50,983 bases of DNA from JAXMBX01 sp046349635 (GCA_046349635.1 JAXMBX010000038.1:1-50983); one strand, 5' to 3'. Positions 1 through 8,846 are shown, numbered from the stretch's first letter. Notes: a model not told the origin generated them from the sequence alone. Numbers and translations are program-made.

Positions 1-1
1 T

Positions 2-640
2 TCGATGCGGGCGCTGCCGGAACGGGAGCATCGGGAATTGCGAGCGAAAGTGACGCAGCGCTATGGGACCGCGGTCACGGAGACGCTGTTGATGGCAAGC
101 CGGGATGGGGTCAGGTTCAAGCGTTGGAATGAAGCGTTCATGCGTCCGGGGATCGAGCGGGAGGGGACGTGGAATTATGGGCAGCAGTATATTGCCTGGT
201 CACCTGTCGAGACGAAGTCCGCGCTCGAAGGGGCACCGCCGGAGTTGTCGATTTATGCGACGGAAAGTTACTGGACGGGGAACAGCAGCGAGTTGCGGCG
301 GTATACGTTGCGGCTGGACGGATTCGTGTCGGCGTATGGGCCGCGCACGGGGGGAGAGTTGATCACGAAGCCGGTGGTGTTTCAGGGGAATGAACTGCGG
401 CTGAATTTTTCTTCTTCGGCGGCGGGGGACGTGCGGGTCGAGTTGCAGGATGGGGAGGGGAAGCCGATACCGGGATTCACGCTGGAGGAGAGTGCGGAAA
501 TCTTTGGTGATGCCCATGAACGGAAAGTGACGTGGAAGCAGGGTGGGGATGTCGGCAAACTGGCGGGAAAACCGGTGCGAATCCGGTTCGTGCTGCGGGA
601 TGCGGATTTGTATGCGTACCGGTTTGGGACGGGGGAGTGA
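2..640 (+). CDS. C-terminal part of a glycosidase-like (beta-propeller type) planctomycete protein
   Basis: The gene enters from the left edge, so its start is missing; about 212 residues are visible. Motifs such as RDGVRFKRWNEAFMRPG, then a beta-rich tail with GGELITKPVVFQG, VRVELQDGEGKPIPGF and a terminal IRFVLRDADLYAYRF, match the C-terminal part of large planctomycete proteins annotated as hypothetical or GH32/GH43-like. The tail resembles a carbohydrate-binding beta-sandwich. No catalytic residues are in view, so substrate and activity cannot be given. The tgt-free reading frame is open from base 2; the internal ATG at base 5 is not claimed as the start. Family recognition is from memory of the motif pattern; the function is inferred. 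Confidence 0.7.
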   Translation, partial: SMRALPEREHRELRAKVTQRYGTAVTETLLMASRDGVRFKRWNEAFMRPGIEREGTWNYGQQYIAWSPVETKSALEGAPPELSIYATESYWTGNSSELRRYTLRLDGFVSAYGPRTGGELITKPVVFQGNELRLNFSSSAAGDVRVELQDGEGKPIPGFTLEESAEIFGDAHERKVTWKQGGDVGKLAGKPVRIRFVLRDADLYAYRFGTGE

Positions 641-700
641 GTTGATTCGGGATTGGCAGCCTACCGGTTCGCCTGGGGCTCGAATTTGAAGCGATGATTC

Positions 701-750
701 AGAACGGCACTGGCGGAGCCAGTGGCACACATCAAACGGGAAACGACACG
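701..750 (+). repeat. intergenic repeat family A, copy 1
   Basis: Matches 3142-3189 at about 42 of 48 positions, most differences being transitions. The core contains the inverted repeat CACTGGC-GGA-GCCAGTG, a 7-bp stem with a 3-base loop. Both copies lie between genes, as expected of a REP-like element. Confidence 0.75.
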
Positions 751-779
751 AGTGCAAGGGACGCTTAACGTCTGGTGAG

Positions 780-832
780 ACCTCTTGCGGCTTCGCCGCC
801 CACACGTCCTGCGGACGTATGGGCCACCCCGA
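780..832 (+). repeat. intergenic stem-loop repeat family B, copy 1
   Basis: Shows two successive hairpins: GCGGC-TTC-GCCGC, then CCCA enclosing ACGTCC-TGC-GGACGT, closed by TGGG. Related copies are at 8761-8816 and 8847-8894. Between copies 1 and 2 the stem bases change in pairs, for example GCGGC/GCCGC becomes GTGGC/GCCAC. Confidence 0.75.
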
Positions 833-1024
833 GACAAGAAAATACGGCGTTTCTCGGTTTTGAGGCGACAGGGAGGGGGCTGATCTCATAAGCTGAAGTC
901 ATTCCCGCTCTCATCTGCAAAATGCTCTGGACGACGTGTCGTTTTCATCTGTTGCAGATCCGACGTGATCACCAAATGCATTTTGCGATGCCTTGTTCAC
1001 CCTGCATTACTTTGAGATGACACC

Positions 1025-1930
1025 ATGCTGCGCGACGATCTCCTCGAACGATTCCTGGTAAAGCCCGGAAAGAAACTGCGGTTGAAAGACCACGACTCCG
1101 GCTGGGAGCAGACGGATGAGCTGAAAGAACTGGGGAAAGAGGAGACCAAAGAGCGGGCCCAGGTGTTGCTGGCCAAGAACCTGAAGGAGCTGGAGAAGGC
1201 GCAGGACCTCCTGTATGCGGATGACCGGTATTCCGTGCTGGTGATCCTGCAGGCGATGGACGCGGCGGGGAAAGACGGAACGATCAAGCACGTGATGTCC
1301 GGTCTGAATCCCCAGGGTTGCCAGGTGTTCAGTTTCAAGAAACCTTCGGCGGAGGACTTGGATCACAACTTCCTGTGGCGGTGCATGAAGTGCCTGCCGG
1401 AGCGGGGACGGATCGGGATCTTCAACCGGTCGTACTACGAAGAAGTGCTGGTGGTGAAGGTGCACCCTGAACTGCTGGATGCTCAGCGGTTGCCTCCGGG
1501 CAAACGGGGGGACGCGTTCTGGAAGAAACGTTACGACGACATCAACGCGTTTGAGCATCACCTGCATCGGAACGGGACGATGATCCTGAAGTTCTTTCTG
1601 AATGTGTCCCCAAAGGAGCAGAAGCGGCGGTTCCTGGAACGGCTGGAGAACCCGGAAAAGAACTGGAAGTTTTCGTCGTTCGACCTGGCGGAACGGGGGT
1701 ACTGGAAGGACTACATGCAGGCGTACGAGGAAGCTCTGGAGGCGACGAGCACCAAGTGGGCACCGTGGTATGTGATTCCGGCGGATCACAAGTGGGCGAC
1801 GCGGGCGATTGTGGGAGACATCCTGACGAAGAAAGTCTGCTCGCTGGATCTGAGTTATCCGGTGGTGAGTGACGCGAAGAAGGTGGAACTGGAAGCGGCG
1901 CGGCAGAAACTGCTGAATGAAGAGGGGTGA
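1025..1930 (+). CDS. ppk2: polyphosphate kinase 2, class III type
   Basis: A 301-residue soluble kinase that transfers phosphate from polyphosphate to nucleotides. The Walker A loop QAMDAAGKDG lies at about residues 76-85 and the Walker B-like stretch IGIFNRSYYEEVLVVKVH at about 130-147. In this last motif FNRSxYEEVLVVxVH is characteristic of class III PPK2 (AMP and ADP phosphorylation) rather than the FDRSWYNR of classes I and II. The length fits the family and the frame is intact. No strong Shine-Dalgarno precedes the ATG. It stands alone on its strand, behind a repeat-rich spacer. Family assignment is firm; the AMP/ADP preference is inferred from the class motif. Confidence 0.93.
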   Translation: MLRDDLLERFLVKPGKKLRLKDHDSGWEQTDELKELGKEETKERAQVLLAKNLKELEKAQDLLYADDRYSVLVILQAMDAAGKDGTIKHVMSGLNPQGCQVFSFKKPSAEDLDHNFLWRCMKCLPERGRIGIFNRSYYEEVLVVKVHPELLDAQRLPPGKRGDAFWKKRYDDINAFEHHLHRNGTMILKFFLNVSPKEQKRRFLERLENPEKNWKFSSFDLAERGYWKDYMQAYEEALEATSTKWAPWYVIPADHKWATRAIVGDILTKKVCSLDLSYPVVSDAKKVELEAARQKLLNEEG

Positions 1931-2095
1931 TGACCTCGGGGATGGGGCTGAAAACTGGGGTTGCCAGGATTCGAGGGATAACGATAATCCCCGCGTCTCT
2001 CTCCCGATTTTCAATCCTCAGCAATGTGATTTTGACCGGCCGGCGGACCGCCTGCCGTTCGATTTCGCATGCCATCCACTTTGCACGGAACCGCC

Positions 2096-3067
2096 ATGCG
2101 GTGTTCGCAATGCCAGTCTGAAATTCTCTCAGAACATCTCGCGGAAGATGCGCCGGTGAGCTGTGCCGTGTGCGGGACGGTTCAGGCACAAGAACCTGAG
2201 GGAGAAGCTGAAACAGCTCGGTCCCCGCAAGAGATTCTGGCGCGGTGGACGAACAAAAGATTTCTGGACCCGTATGGGCCGATTCTGAATCGACAGCCTC
2301 AGGATAAGCGGTCGACGGTCCAAAAACTGGACGCGACCGCGCGAGCCATGCCGGCGACAGTGACGAAGAACGCGCAGGATCCTCCGACCCCCTGGACGGC
2401 GGCATCCTGCTGAGCTCCACGGAATCGTCGCGGTTCCGAACAGGCAGAACAAAAAGAAACCCCGGTTCCCGCCGTTGAAGAGACGTCGAAACCAACTTTG
2501 ATATGACCTCACCGCCGACGTTGAGCGTCGAGACGGATGAGATTGAGAATGACGACGGGGAGTTGGAATCGTTTGACGATGCGGAGTTCGAGATGGGGTT
2601 GGGGATACTGATCCGTATTGATGAAGCTCATGCCTTGCATTCCCTGCACGTGGTCATGAAGACGACTGAAGAACGCTCGGGAGCAACTGGCTGTCCGTGG
2701 CAGGTCAGTTGCTGGCGTATGCCGGCGTGGGGGCATTGACGTGTGGGACGATCATGGTGTTGATCGGCCTGCATGGGGCGCGGCCGGAACTCACGCCGAC
2801 GGGTTGGCTGATCTCGACGGCTGGGCAGATGTTGCTCTTCCTCGGCGTGGTGACGCTGGTCTCGGCCGGGATGGAGCAGACGGGCGCGGGCAGGTCTCCG
2901 ACCAAGTACGACAACTGGGGGATCGGCTGATCCGGGTCGAGCAGAGCCATCGCGCCCGCGCCGAATTTCCAGAAGAGGTTTCGCCCCAGGATCCTCGGGC
3001 GACAGTCGCGAAATTAAAGCGGCGAGTCGCGGAGCTGGAGCGAGAGCTGGGGGCGAAGAAGCGATAG
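2096..3067 (+). CDS. zinc-ribbon, two-TM, coiled-coil membrane protein (several frameshifts)
   Basis: Read across three frames this is one gene. It begins MRCSQCQSEI with a second CAVCG pair (a four-cysteine zinc ribbon in the first about 30 residues). It continues through an acidic, low-complexity middle (DEIENDDGELESFDD), then LGSNWLSVAGQLLAYAGVG and a second hydrophobic segment GWLISTAGQMLLFLGVVTLV (two TM helices at about 2685-2870). It ends in a charged coiled coil, DQVRQLGDRLIRVEQ to RRVAELERELGAKKR. Frame changes are needed near 2350-2500, 2670 and 2885. I recall the PTGWL...GQMLLFLGVVTLVS...GMEQT core as a planctomycete-specific conserved family of unknown function. Whether the breaks are real decay or sequencing errors cannot be told, but window-wide evidence favours errors. 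Confidence 0.65.
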
Positions 3068-3140
3068 AGACGCGGTAAGCGTGCTCGAAGGTCTTTTTTT
3101 GCCCGGTTTACTCGATGCTCGATTTGTGATCAATGTCTCA

Positions 3141-3189
3141 AAACGGCACTGGCAGAGCCAGTGGCACACGTCCAACGGGGAACGATGCG
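3141..3189 (+). repeat. intergenic repeat family A, copy 2
   Basis: Second copy of the element at 701-750, with the same 7-bp inverted repeat (CACTGGC-AGA-GCCAGTG) followed by GGCACAC. It sits between the convergent ends of the zinc-ribbon gene and the aminotransferase. Confidence 0.75.
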
Positions 3190-3215
3190 GGCCAAGAAAC
3201 GCTCACTGTTCTGCT

Positions 3216-4593
3216 TCAGGCGGCGGGGCGTTTGTCAGAGGCCGCGAAGTTAGCCGCGAGTCCCCGCTCCACTTCCCACATCGGACCGGGAAAGCGGTGG
3301 CAGCGGGCGACGACGTCCTCGAACGCTGTCACCAGCCAGTCGATGTCGGAGTCGACGTGAGTGAAGGGATGAGTTTGATCACGTCGAGGTGATGTCCGGC
3401 GACCTGGGCGAGAATGCGGTGATCCTTGATCAGGGGGATGAGCATCGCCTGGCAGAAGAGGCTGGGGTCAAGGCCGTGGAGCAGATTCCAGCCCATCTTG
3501 AGCATGGTGCTGTGCGGCGCCTGAAATTCCATGCCGAGGAGCAGGCCCTTGCCGCGCACTTCCGCGAACATTTCGTACTGCTTGAGGGTCTGATTCAGGC
3601 GGGTGGTGAGTGCGGCCCCCTGTCGGGCGGCGTTTTCGACGATGGCTTCTTCCTTCAGGACATGCAGCGTGGCGATGCCGGCGGCCATCCCGAGTTCGTT
3701 CTGGCTGAACGTGGAGGAGTGCACGACGCAGCGGTCGAGGCTGGAGAAGACTTTGTCGTGGATGGCTTTTCGAGACAGGACAGCGCCGCAGGGGACATAG
3801 CCTCCGGAGAGAGCCTTGGCGATGACCAGGATATCGGGTTCGAGATTCCAGTGCTCGCAGGCAAACATTTTTCCGGTGCGACCGAGACCGGTCTGGACTT
3901 CATCGGCGACGAAGAGGCCATGTTTGCGGCAGAGTGATTGGACCGCGGGGGAGGTAGGCATCGTCGGGGAGGAAGACCCCTTGCCCTGGATCGGTTCGAC
4001 GATGAAGGCGGCGACGTCTCCCTTGGCAAGTTCCCGTTCGAGGGCGGCAATGTCGTTGAAGGGGATCGGGTGACGTCCTGGAGGAGGGGGCCGAAGCCTT
4101 GTTGGAATTCGAGGTTGCCGTTGACGGAGAGTGAGCCGCAGGTCAGGCCGTGAAAGCCGTGATGGCAGAAGAGGAGGCGGGGGCGTCCGGTGTAGGCGCG
4201 GGCGTATTTGATCGCGGTTTCGACCCCCTCGGTGCCGCTGCTGGTGAAGAAGACCCGCTCCAGTCCGGGAGGGGCCAGTTGGACGAGTTCCTGGCGAGGA
4301 GTCCGGAGAGGCGTGAGCCTCCGAGTTTGAGCAGGCTGGGGAGGTCGGCGTTGAGGGCCTGTTGAAGGAAGTCCTTGATGACCGGGTGGTTACGACCGCA
4401 GGCGAAGACGCCGTAGCCGGCGAGACAGTCGAGATAGCGGGTTCCCTGGGGATCTTCGAGATAGGGGCCGGTGCCACGGACGAAGGGGAGATCGAACCCG
4501 GATTCTTGACGAGGGAGGGTTGACGTATTCCGCCAAGAGCGAAAAGCCTTCCCGCGAATCATGTTGCGTCAACAAATGTGGTAAATCGAGCAT
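3216..4593 (-). CDS. class III PLP-dependent aminotransferase, acetylornithine/HpnO-like (frameshifted)
   Basis: Start MLDLPHLLTQHDSREGF at 4593 with a GGGGGA Shine-Dalgarno; stop at 3216. Segments in successive frames read as one enzyme of about 458 residues: VRGTGPYLEDPQGTRYLDCLAG, GVFACGRNHPVI, PIPFNDIAALERELA, AAFIVEPIQGKG, FVADEVQTGLGRTGKMFACEHW, DILVIAKALSGGYVPCGAVL (with the Schiff-base lysine in IAKALSGG), and a C-terminal PLIKDHRILAQVAGHHLDVIKLIPSL. The KDHRILxQVAGH...VxKLxP ending resembles the HpnO-type branch linked to hopanoid side-chain synthesis, but no hopanoid gene is nearby, so the substrate is open. At least five one-base frame changes (near 4520, 4300, 4080, 3950, 3340) are needed. 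Probably functional in the organism. Confidence 0.8.
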
Positions 4594-5107
4594 GCCGTCC
4601 CCCCGTGCCCGGCGGTCCCTCGCTCTGGTGGTGGGACGGAGCGACAAGGCGGAACTGTAGCCTGTAGGAGGTATGAATCTCACAGACCAAAAAAATGGGG
4701 TGGAAAGGTAAACCTATGCGGTCCCTCATGATTGGAACCCTAAAGCTGGGGGCGGAAAGGGAACGCCCATTTTTCAGCAAACTGCCAGAGAAATAGGCAG
4801 ATGCAGGCTGGGGGGATTCCGGCGATTGGGAAAAAGCAGGGCAGAAACTTTAGAAAAAGCCTGATTTTCGTGGGTTTTGGGAGGTGGAACGGGGGGTGTC
4901 GTGATTCAGGTACGCAAGTTGCGTTCTGGGCAGGGGAATACATTGCCGCGAATCTAAGCGAGTCTTGGAAATCGCTTTTTTCAGACGCGAAGCGCCCCGC
5001 GTCCGGAGCCAGCAGAGTTTCCCTACGGGTAACGACTGATGTCGCCGGATAGAAGGGCATCCATTTAGTCACCCGTTACGCCACGTTGCACAACAAAGGA
5101 GAAACTC
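4594..5107. other. long spacer upstream of the first amt gene
   Basis: No gene is supported in this 514-base stretch between the divergent aminotransferase and amt genes. It holds a possible sigma-54 promoter at 4908-4923 (separate entry) and the Shine-Dalgarno of amt at 5095-5101. Confidence 0.5.
4908..4923 (+). promoter_or_regulatory. candidate sigma-54 (-24/-12) promoter for amt
   Basis: AGGTACGCAAGTTGCG fits the sigma-54 consensus TGGCACG-N4-TTGCW, keeping GG and GC at the required 10-base interval and the TTGC element. It lies about 185 bases before the amt start. Ammonium transporter genes are commonly under NtrC/sigma-54 control, which is why this match is noted. No NtrC box was recognised. 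Confidence 0.35.
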
Positions 5108-6610
5108 ATGTCCGGTGGTCGCGCGCTCATGTTTGGTCTGGCAGTCGCACTTTGTGGAGGGAGTGTGATTGCGGCAAACCCACAAGTGACAACGCCCGTT
5201 GTCATGACGTATACGCTACTCCAGCCTGCCCCCGCAACACCTGCGCCCGCAGCCCCTGCCGCGCCGGCAGCACCCGCGAATCCTGCGGCTCCTGCAGCGG
5301 CCGCACCTGCTGCCCCAGCGGCGGCGGAACCGGCGGACCCTTTCAATGCGGCGGATACCGCGTGGATGATGGTTTCCGCGGCGTTGGTGTTGTTCATGAC
5401 CGCTCCCGGTCTGGCGATGTTTTACGGGGGGCTGGTCCGCCGCAAAAATATCCTCAGCGTGCTGATGCAGTGCGTGTTTTTGATGGGGATTCTGTCGATC
5501 GTGTGGGCGCTGTGGGGTTACAGCCTGGCGTTTGGTGACGATGCGCTGGGCGGATTCGTCGGAGACGGCAAGTTCCTGTTGCTGAATGATGTCATTTCCA
5601 CGTTCGATACCTCCACCAAGAAGATGGTGGTGCCGATGTACGGAACTCTGCCCCGCGCACTGCACATGGTCTACCAGATGATGTTCTTCATCATCACTCC
5701 CGGATTGATCTGCGGTGCATTTGCGGAACGGATGAAGTTCAGCACGATGGTCGTGTTCAGCGTGTTGTGGGGCACCCTGATTTATTGTCCGGTGGCCCAC
5801 TGGGTGTGGTCCGATACAGGGTGGTTGAACTTCCTGAATAAAGATGCTGTGTGCCCGTCATTCGATTTCGCGGGTGGGACGGTCGTGCATATCACGTCTG
5901 GGATTTCCGCATTGGTCTGCGCTCTCCTGATCGGCAAGCGAATCGGATACGGCAGGGAGCCGCTGATTCCGCATAACCTGACTTATACCGCTCTCGGAGC
6001 TGCGATGCTGTGGGTGGGTTGGTTCGGATTCAACGCCGGCAGTGCGCTGGCGGCGAACAAGCTGGCAGTGAACGCTTTCGTGGCGACACATCTATCCGCA
6101 GCCGCGGGAACAGTGGCATGGGCGGCGGTGGAATGGATCAAGCATGGGAAGCCGACGACGCTGGGGGCGTGTTCGGGTGCGGTGGCGGGCCTGGTGTGTA
6201 TTACCCCCGCATGCGGGATGGTGACCCCGATTTCCGGGATTTTCCTGGGATTGGCTGCCGGTGTGGTGTGTCAATTCGCGTGTACGCTGAAAAACAAGCT
6301 CGGTTATGACGATGCCCTGGATGCGTTCGGCGTGCATGGGGTCGGCGGAACGCTGGGAGCCATCCTGACAGGTGTGTTCGCCACACGAGCCGTGCTCGAT
6401 AAAGAGACCCCGCAAGGTTTGCTCGAAGGGAACAGCCAGCAGGTGATCAACCAACTGGTTGGAGTTGGAGTTGCGATTGCCATCGCCGTGGTTGGCAGCT
6501 TCATCCTGCTGAAGATTCTGGATGCCGTGATGGGGCTTCGTGTGACTGAGCAGCAGGAACTGCAAGGTCTCGACGTCACGTTGCACGGCGAAGAGGGATA
6601 CGTTCTGTAG
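5108..6610 (+). CDS. amt: ammonium transporter (Amt), first of a tandem pair
   Basis: A 500-residue membrane channel for ammonium uptake. A signal peptide (about residues 1-22) is followed by an unusual Pro/Ala-rich stretch (about 40-76) and then the 11-helix Amt core. The twin channel histidines are H261 in FDFAGGTVVHITSG and H410 in DAFGVHGVGG. The Amt signatures GAFAERMKF and WVGWFGFNAGSAL are present. The C-terminus RVTEQQELQGLDVTLHGEEGYVL is the usual cytoplasmic tail. The extra length over the usual roughly 430 residues is the N-terminal extension. AAAGGAG lies 7 bases before the ATG. A second, dissimilar Amt follows after 231 bases. No glnK is present. Frame intact. Confidence 0.95.
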   Translation: MSGGRALMFGLAVALCGGSVIAANPQVTTPVVMTYTLLQPAPATPAPAAPAAPAAPANPAAPAAAAPAAPAAAEPADPFNAADTAWMMVSAALVLFMTAPGLAMFYGGLVRRKNILSVLMQCVFLMGILSIVWALWGYSLAFGDDALGGFVGDGKFLLLNDVISTFDTSTKKMVVPMYGTLPRALHMVYQMMFFIITPGLICGAFAERMKFSTMVVFSVLWGTLIYCPVAHWVWSDTGWLNFLNKDAVCPSFDFAGGTVVHITSGISALVCALLIGKRIGYGREPLIPHNLTYTALGAAMLWVGWFGFNAGSALAANKLAVNAFVATHLSAAAGTVAWAAVEWIKHGKPTTLGACSGAVAGLVCITPACGMVTPISGIFLGLAAGVVCQFACTLKNKLGYDDALDAFGVHGVGGTLGAILTGVFATRAVLDKETPQGLLEGNSQQVINQLVGVGVAIAIAVVGSFILLKILDAVMGLRVTEQQELQGLDVTLHGEEGYVL

Positions 6611-6621
6611 TCCAGAGAAGT

Positions 6622-6677
6622 CCTCACCATTCCCCCGCCGTCTGTCCCGGCGACAGGCGGCGGCAGGGCAGGTGAGG
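6622..6677 (+). terminator. large stem-loop after the first amt gene
   Basis: CCTCACC at 6622-6628 pairs with GGTGAGG at 6671-6677, enclosing a stronger inner stem (CCGCCG..CTGTC at 6635-6646 with GACAG..CGGCGG at 6652-6663). There is no T tract, so it may be a factor-independent-like hairpin, an mRNA-stabilising 3' end, or a REP-type repeat. Confidence 0.45.
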
Positions 6678-6841
6678 GTTAGAGCCGCCAGCGTTTTAAC
6701 AAATCACTGAACGCATCCATTCAATCAAGATCCCGTTGAAAGAGGATAAACGATCGAAACCGTCGAGAGGGACGGGATGTGGATTTTAATTTCGTCCTCT
6801 CATCACCCCTTCACCATGCTTGACTGCCTAAGGAGAAGTTC

Positions 6842-8380
6842 ATGAAGCGCTGTCTCGTGCCTTTATTGCTCACAGGATTCCTGTGTTGCGTCATTCCGAC
6901 GGGACCATGTTATGCCCAGCCCGCGCCGGCTGCGGCGGCCCCTGCCGCAGCCGCTCCTGCGGCCGCCGCAGAGCCTGCGAAAGCGGAGCCTGCCCCGAAC
7001 TCCCCGGAAGGAATTGCCAAGTCGATTGAGGAATTGAAGACCAAGGCGGCCGATGGGAAGGTCGCTTTGGATACGGTCTGGGTGATGGTCGCCGGTATGC
7101 TGGTGTTCTTCATGAACCTGGGTTTCGCCGCGGTGGAATCTGGGATGTGCCGGGCGAAGAACTGCGTGAACATTCTGGCGAAGAACTTCGTGGTCTTCGC
7201 CGTGGCGTCGATTGCGTACTGGGCATTGGGCTGGGGCCTGATGTTCGGTGACGGAAACGACTACATCGGACAAAAGGGACTGTGGTTCCTGACCGGGGCG
7301 GACAACAGTCCGGCGACTCTGGCCGATTACAAGGGAGATTACGGCGCGATCAACTGGACAGGCGTCCCGCTGCTTGCAAAGTTCTTCTTCCAACTGGTGT
7401 TCGCCGGAACGTGTGCGACGATTGTCTCCGGTGCCGTGGCGGAACGGATCAAGTATCACTCGTTCATCATTTTCAGCTTCCTGATCTGCACATTCATTTA
7501 TCCGGTGGTCGGCCACTGGATCTGGGGTGGCGGATGGCTGGCAAAGATGGGCTTTGTGGACTTCGCGGGTTCGACGCAGGTCCACTCGATCGGGGGCTGG
7601 GCGGCGTTGGTTGGAATTCTGGTGCTCGGTCCGCGTATCGGGAAATACGGTGTGGATGGGAAAGTGAACGCGATTCCTGCGCACAGCTTCCCGCTGGCGA
7701 CGATCGGCTGCTTCGTGCTGTGGCTGGGATGGTTTGGATTTAACCCCGGGAGCACGATGGCGGCTGATCCGAGTGCGATTGCGGATATCGCCGTCTGCAC
7801 GAATACGGCGGCGGCTTTTGCCACACTGTCCTCGACGATTACCGCGTGGTTGCTGCTCGGTAAGCCTGACCTGGGAATGACTCTGAATGGTTGTTTGGCG
7901 GGACTGGTGGCGGTGACGGCCCCCTGTGCGTTCATAACCGTGCCGCAGTCGGCGATCATCGGTTTGATCGGCGGGGTGCTGGTGGTCATCGGTGTCATTG
8001 GATTCGACCGCCTGAAGATCGATGATCCTGTGGGAGCGACGTCAGTGCACCTGCTGAATGGTGTGTTTGGAACCTTGTGCGTGGGAATCTTCTCCGATCC
8101 GAAGCTGATCGTCGCGCGGACGGGCAACACGGCGGCTAAGGGTGGATTCCTGATCGAAGGCCAGGGAATGCAACAGTTTATCACCCAGTTGACGGGTGTG
8201 GCAGCAACAGCCGGTTATGTGCTCGTCAGTTCGCTGATCTGCTGGATCATCATCAAAGTTCTGATGGGAATCCGAGTGACGGCCGAAGAGGAAATGGAAG
8301 GTCTGGATCACGGCGAACACGGCAACGAGGCGTATCACGGTTTCGTGATGTCTCCCTCGGGATCGTTTGCGATGAAATAA
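6842..8380 (+). CDS. amt: ammonium transporter (Amt), second of a tandem pair
   Basis: A 512-residue Amt of a different subtype from its neighbour. The signal peptide ends near PCYA (residue 25) and is followed by an Ala/Pro-rich spacer (about 26-52). The core has VESGMCRAKNCVNIL, VAERIKYHSFIIF, channel H248 in DFAGSTQVHSIGG and H403 in VGATSVHLLNGVFG, and the tail RVTAEEEMEGLDHGEHGNEAYHGF. This pattern is that of the cyanobacterial-type Amt1 group. AAGGAG lies 6 bases before the ATG, and a clear terminator follows at 8457. The two Amts share the signal-peptide plus Ala/Pro spacer layout but differ throughout the core, so this is not a recent duplication. Frame intact. Confidence 0.95.
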   Translation: MKRCLVPLLLTGFLCCVIPTGPCYAQPAPAAAAPAAAAPAAAAEPAKAEPAPNSPEGIAKSIEELKTKAADGKVALDTVWVMVAGMLVFFMNLGFAAVESGMCRAKNCVNILAKNFVVFAVASIAYWALGWGLMFGDGNDYIGQKGLWFLTGADNSPATLADYKGDYGAINWTGVPLLAKFFFQLVFAGTCATIVSGAVAERIKYHSFIIFSFLICTFIYPVVGHWIWGGGWLAKMGFVDFAGSTQVHSIGGWAALVGILVLGPRIGKYGVDGKVNAIPAHSFPLATIGCFVLWLGWFGFNPGSTMAADPSAIADIAVCTNTAAAFATLSSTITAWLLLGKPDLGMTLNGCLAGLVAVTAPCAFITVPQSAIIGLIGGVLVVIGVIGFDRLKIDDPVGATSVHLLNGVFGTLCVGIFSDPKLIVARTGNTAAKGGFLIEGQGMQQFITQLTGVAATAGYVLVSSLICWIIIKVLMGIRVTAEEEMEGLDHGEHGNEAYHGFVMSPSGSFAMK

Positions 8381-8434
8381 GAAGGAAATATGAACGGAAT
8401 CGAGCGGCGTATACGATGCGTCGGGTGACGGGAC

Positions 8435-8452
8435 GCTCATGATTTCATGAGC
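8435..8452. repeat. 18-base perfect inverted repeat
   Basis: GCTCATGA-TT-TCATGAGC, an 8-bp stem with a 2-base centre, immediately before the terminator of the second amt. A related but decayed GCTCATGATC occurs at 8681-8690. Confidence 0.7.
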
Positions 8453-8456
8453 ACTG

Positions 8457-8493
8457 GGAGAGGATCTGCAGGATGCATGTCCTCTCCTTTTTT
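8457..8493 (+). terminator. intrinsic terminator of the amt pair
   Basis: GGAGAGGA at 8457-8464 pairs with TCCTCTCC at 8480-8487 (8-bp stem, 15-base loop) and is followed directly by TTTTTTATT. It is a standard rho-independent terminator 77 bases after the second amt stop. Confidence 0.85.
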
Positions 8494-8552
8494 ATTCTTT
8501 GCGTGGGACTCGATAGACGCAGTCGATACGGACGAGAGACGCTCTGCCTCAC

Positions 8553-8600
8553 GTGAATCCATGTGCATCCTGGTGACGAGATGCTGGTAGGCACCCGAGG
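8553..8600 (+). repeat. intergenic repeat family C, copy a
   Basis: Shares GTGAATCCATG, CGAGATGC and GGCACCCGAG with copy b at 8693-8739. It can form GCATC (8565-8569) with GATGC (8580-8584). Confidence 0.6.
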
Positions 8601-8626
8601 AAAAGAAGGTCAGAGACGATTGTTCC

Positions 8627-8649
8627 GCCCCCTCACCCGGCCCTGCGGG
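8627..8649 (+). repeat. intergenic repeat family D, copy 1
   Basis: GCCCCCTC, two bases, CCGGCCCTGCGGG. The same core recurs at 22671-22693, differing only at the two middle bases. Such cores are common around stem-loops in planctomycete spacers. Confidence 0.6.
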
Positions 8650-8692
8650 CGTATGGGGCACCCAAAAACAATTCAGAAACGCTCATGATCCA

Positions 8693-8739
8693 GTGAATCC
8701 ATGCCCGCCCTTCTTCGAGATGCGGGCATGGCACCCGAG
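8693..8739 (+). repeat. intergenic repeat family C, copy b
   Basis: Same flanks as copy a, but with a perfect 10-bp stem: CCATGCCCGC (8699-8708) with GCGGGCATGG (8722-8731) around a 13-base loop. Confidence 0.65.
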
Positions 8740-8760
8740 ATTGTTCAAAGTCCGACTACA

Positions 8761-8816
8761 ACCTCTTGTGGCTAGCGCCACCCACACGCCGGAGTACCGG
8801 CGTATGGGTCACCCCG
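8761..8816 (+). repeat. intergenic stem-loop repeat family B, copy 2
   Basis: Same plan as copy 1 at 780-832: CTCTTGTGGC...GCCACCCA, then a second hairpin ACGCCGG-AGTA-CCGGCGT closed by CCCA/TGGG. The AGTA loop is shared with copy 3. Confidence 0.75.
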
Positions 8817-8846
8817 CGATCCGAAACTGAGAGTCGATTTGAAGAG

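Larger units (their letters stand above)
641..1024. other. intergenic region with two stem-loop repeats
   Basis: No gene is supported here. The stretch holds one copy each of two dispersed repeats (listed separately at 701-750 and 780-832). Before ppk2 there is also a 9-base inverted repeat, GCAAAATGC at 917-925 and GCATTTTGC at 978-986, 52 bases apart, which could be chance or a regulatory pair. Confidence 0.6.

Noticed and set aside
917..986. GCAAAATGC / GCATTTTGC inverted repeat before ppk2 as an operator
   Set aside because: The arms are 52 bases apart and short; chance is a sufficient explanation without comparison to other genomes.
5216..5340. GC-rich repetitive stretch at the start of amt that might be a DNA repeat
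   Set aside because: It is explained by the Ala/Pro-coding low-complexity spacer of the Amt protein.
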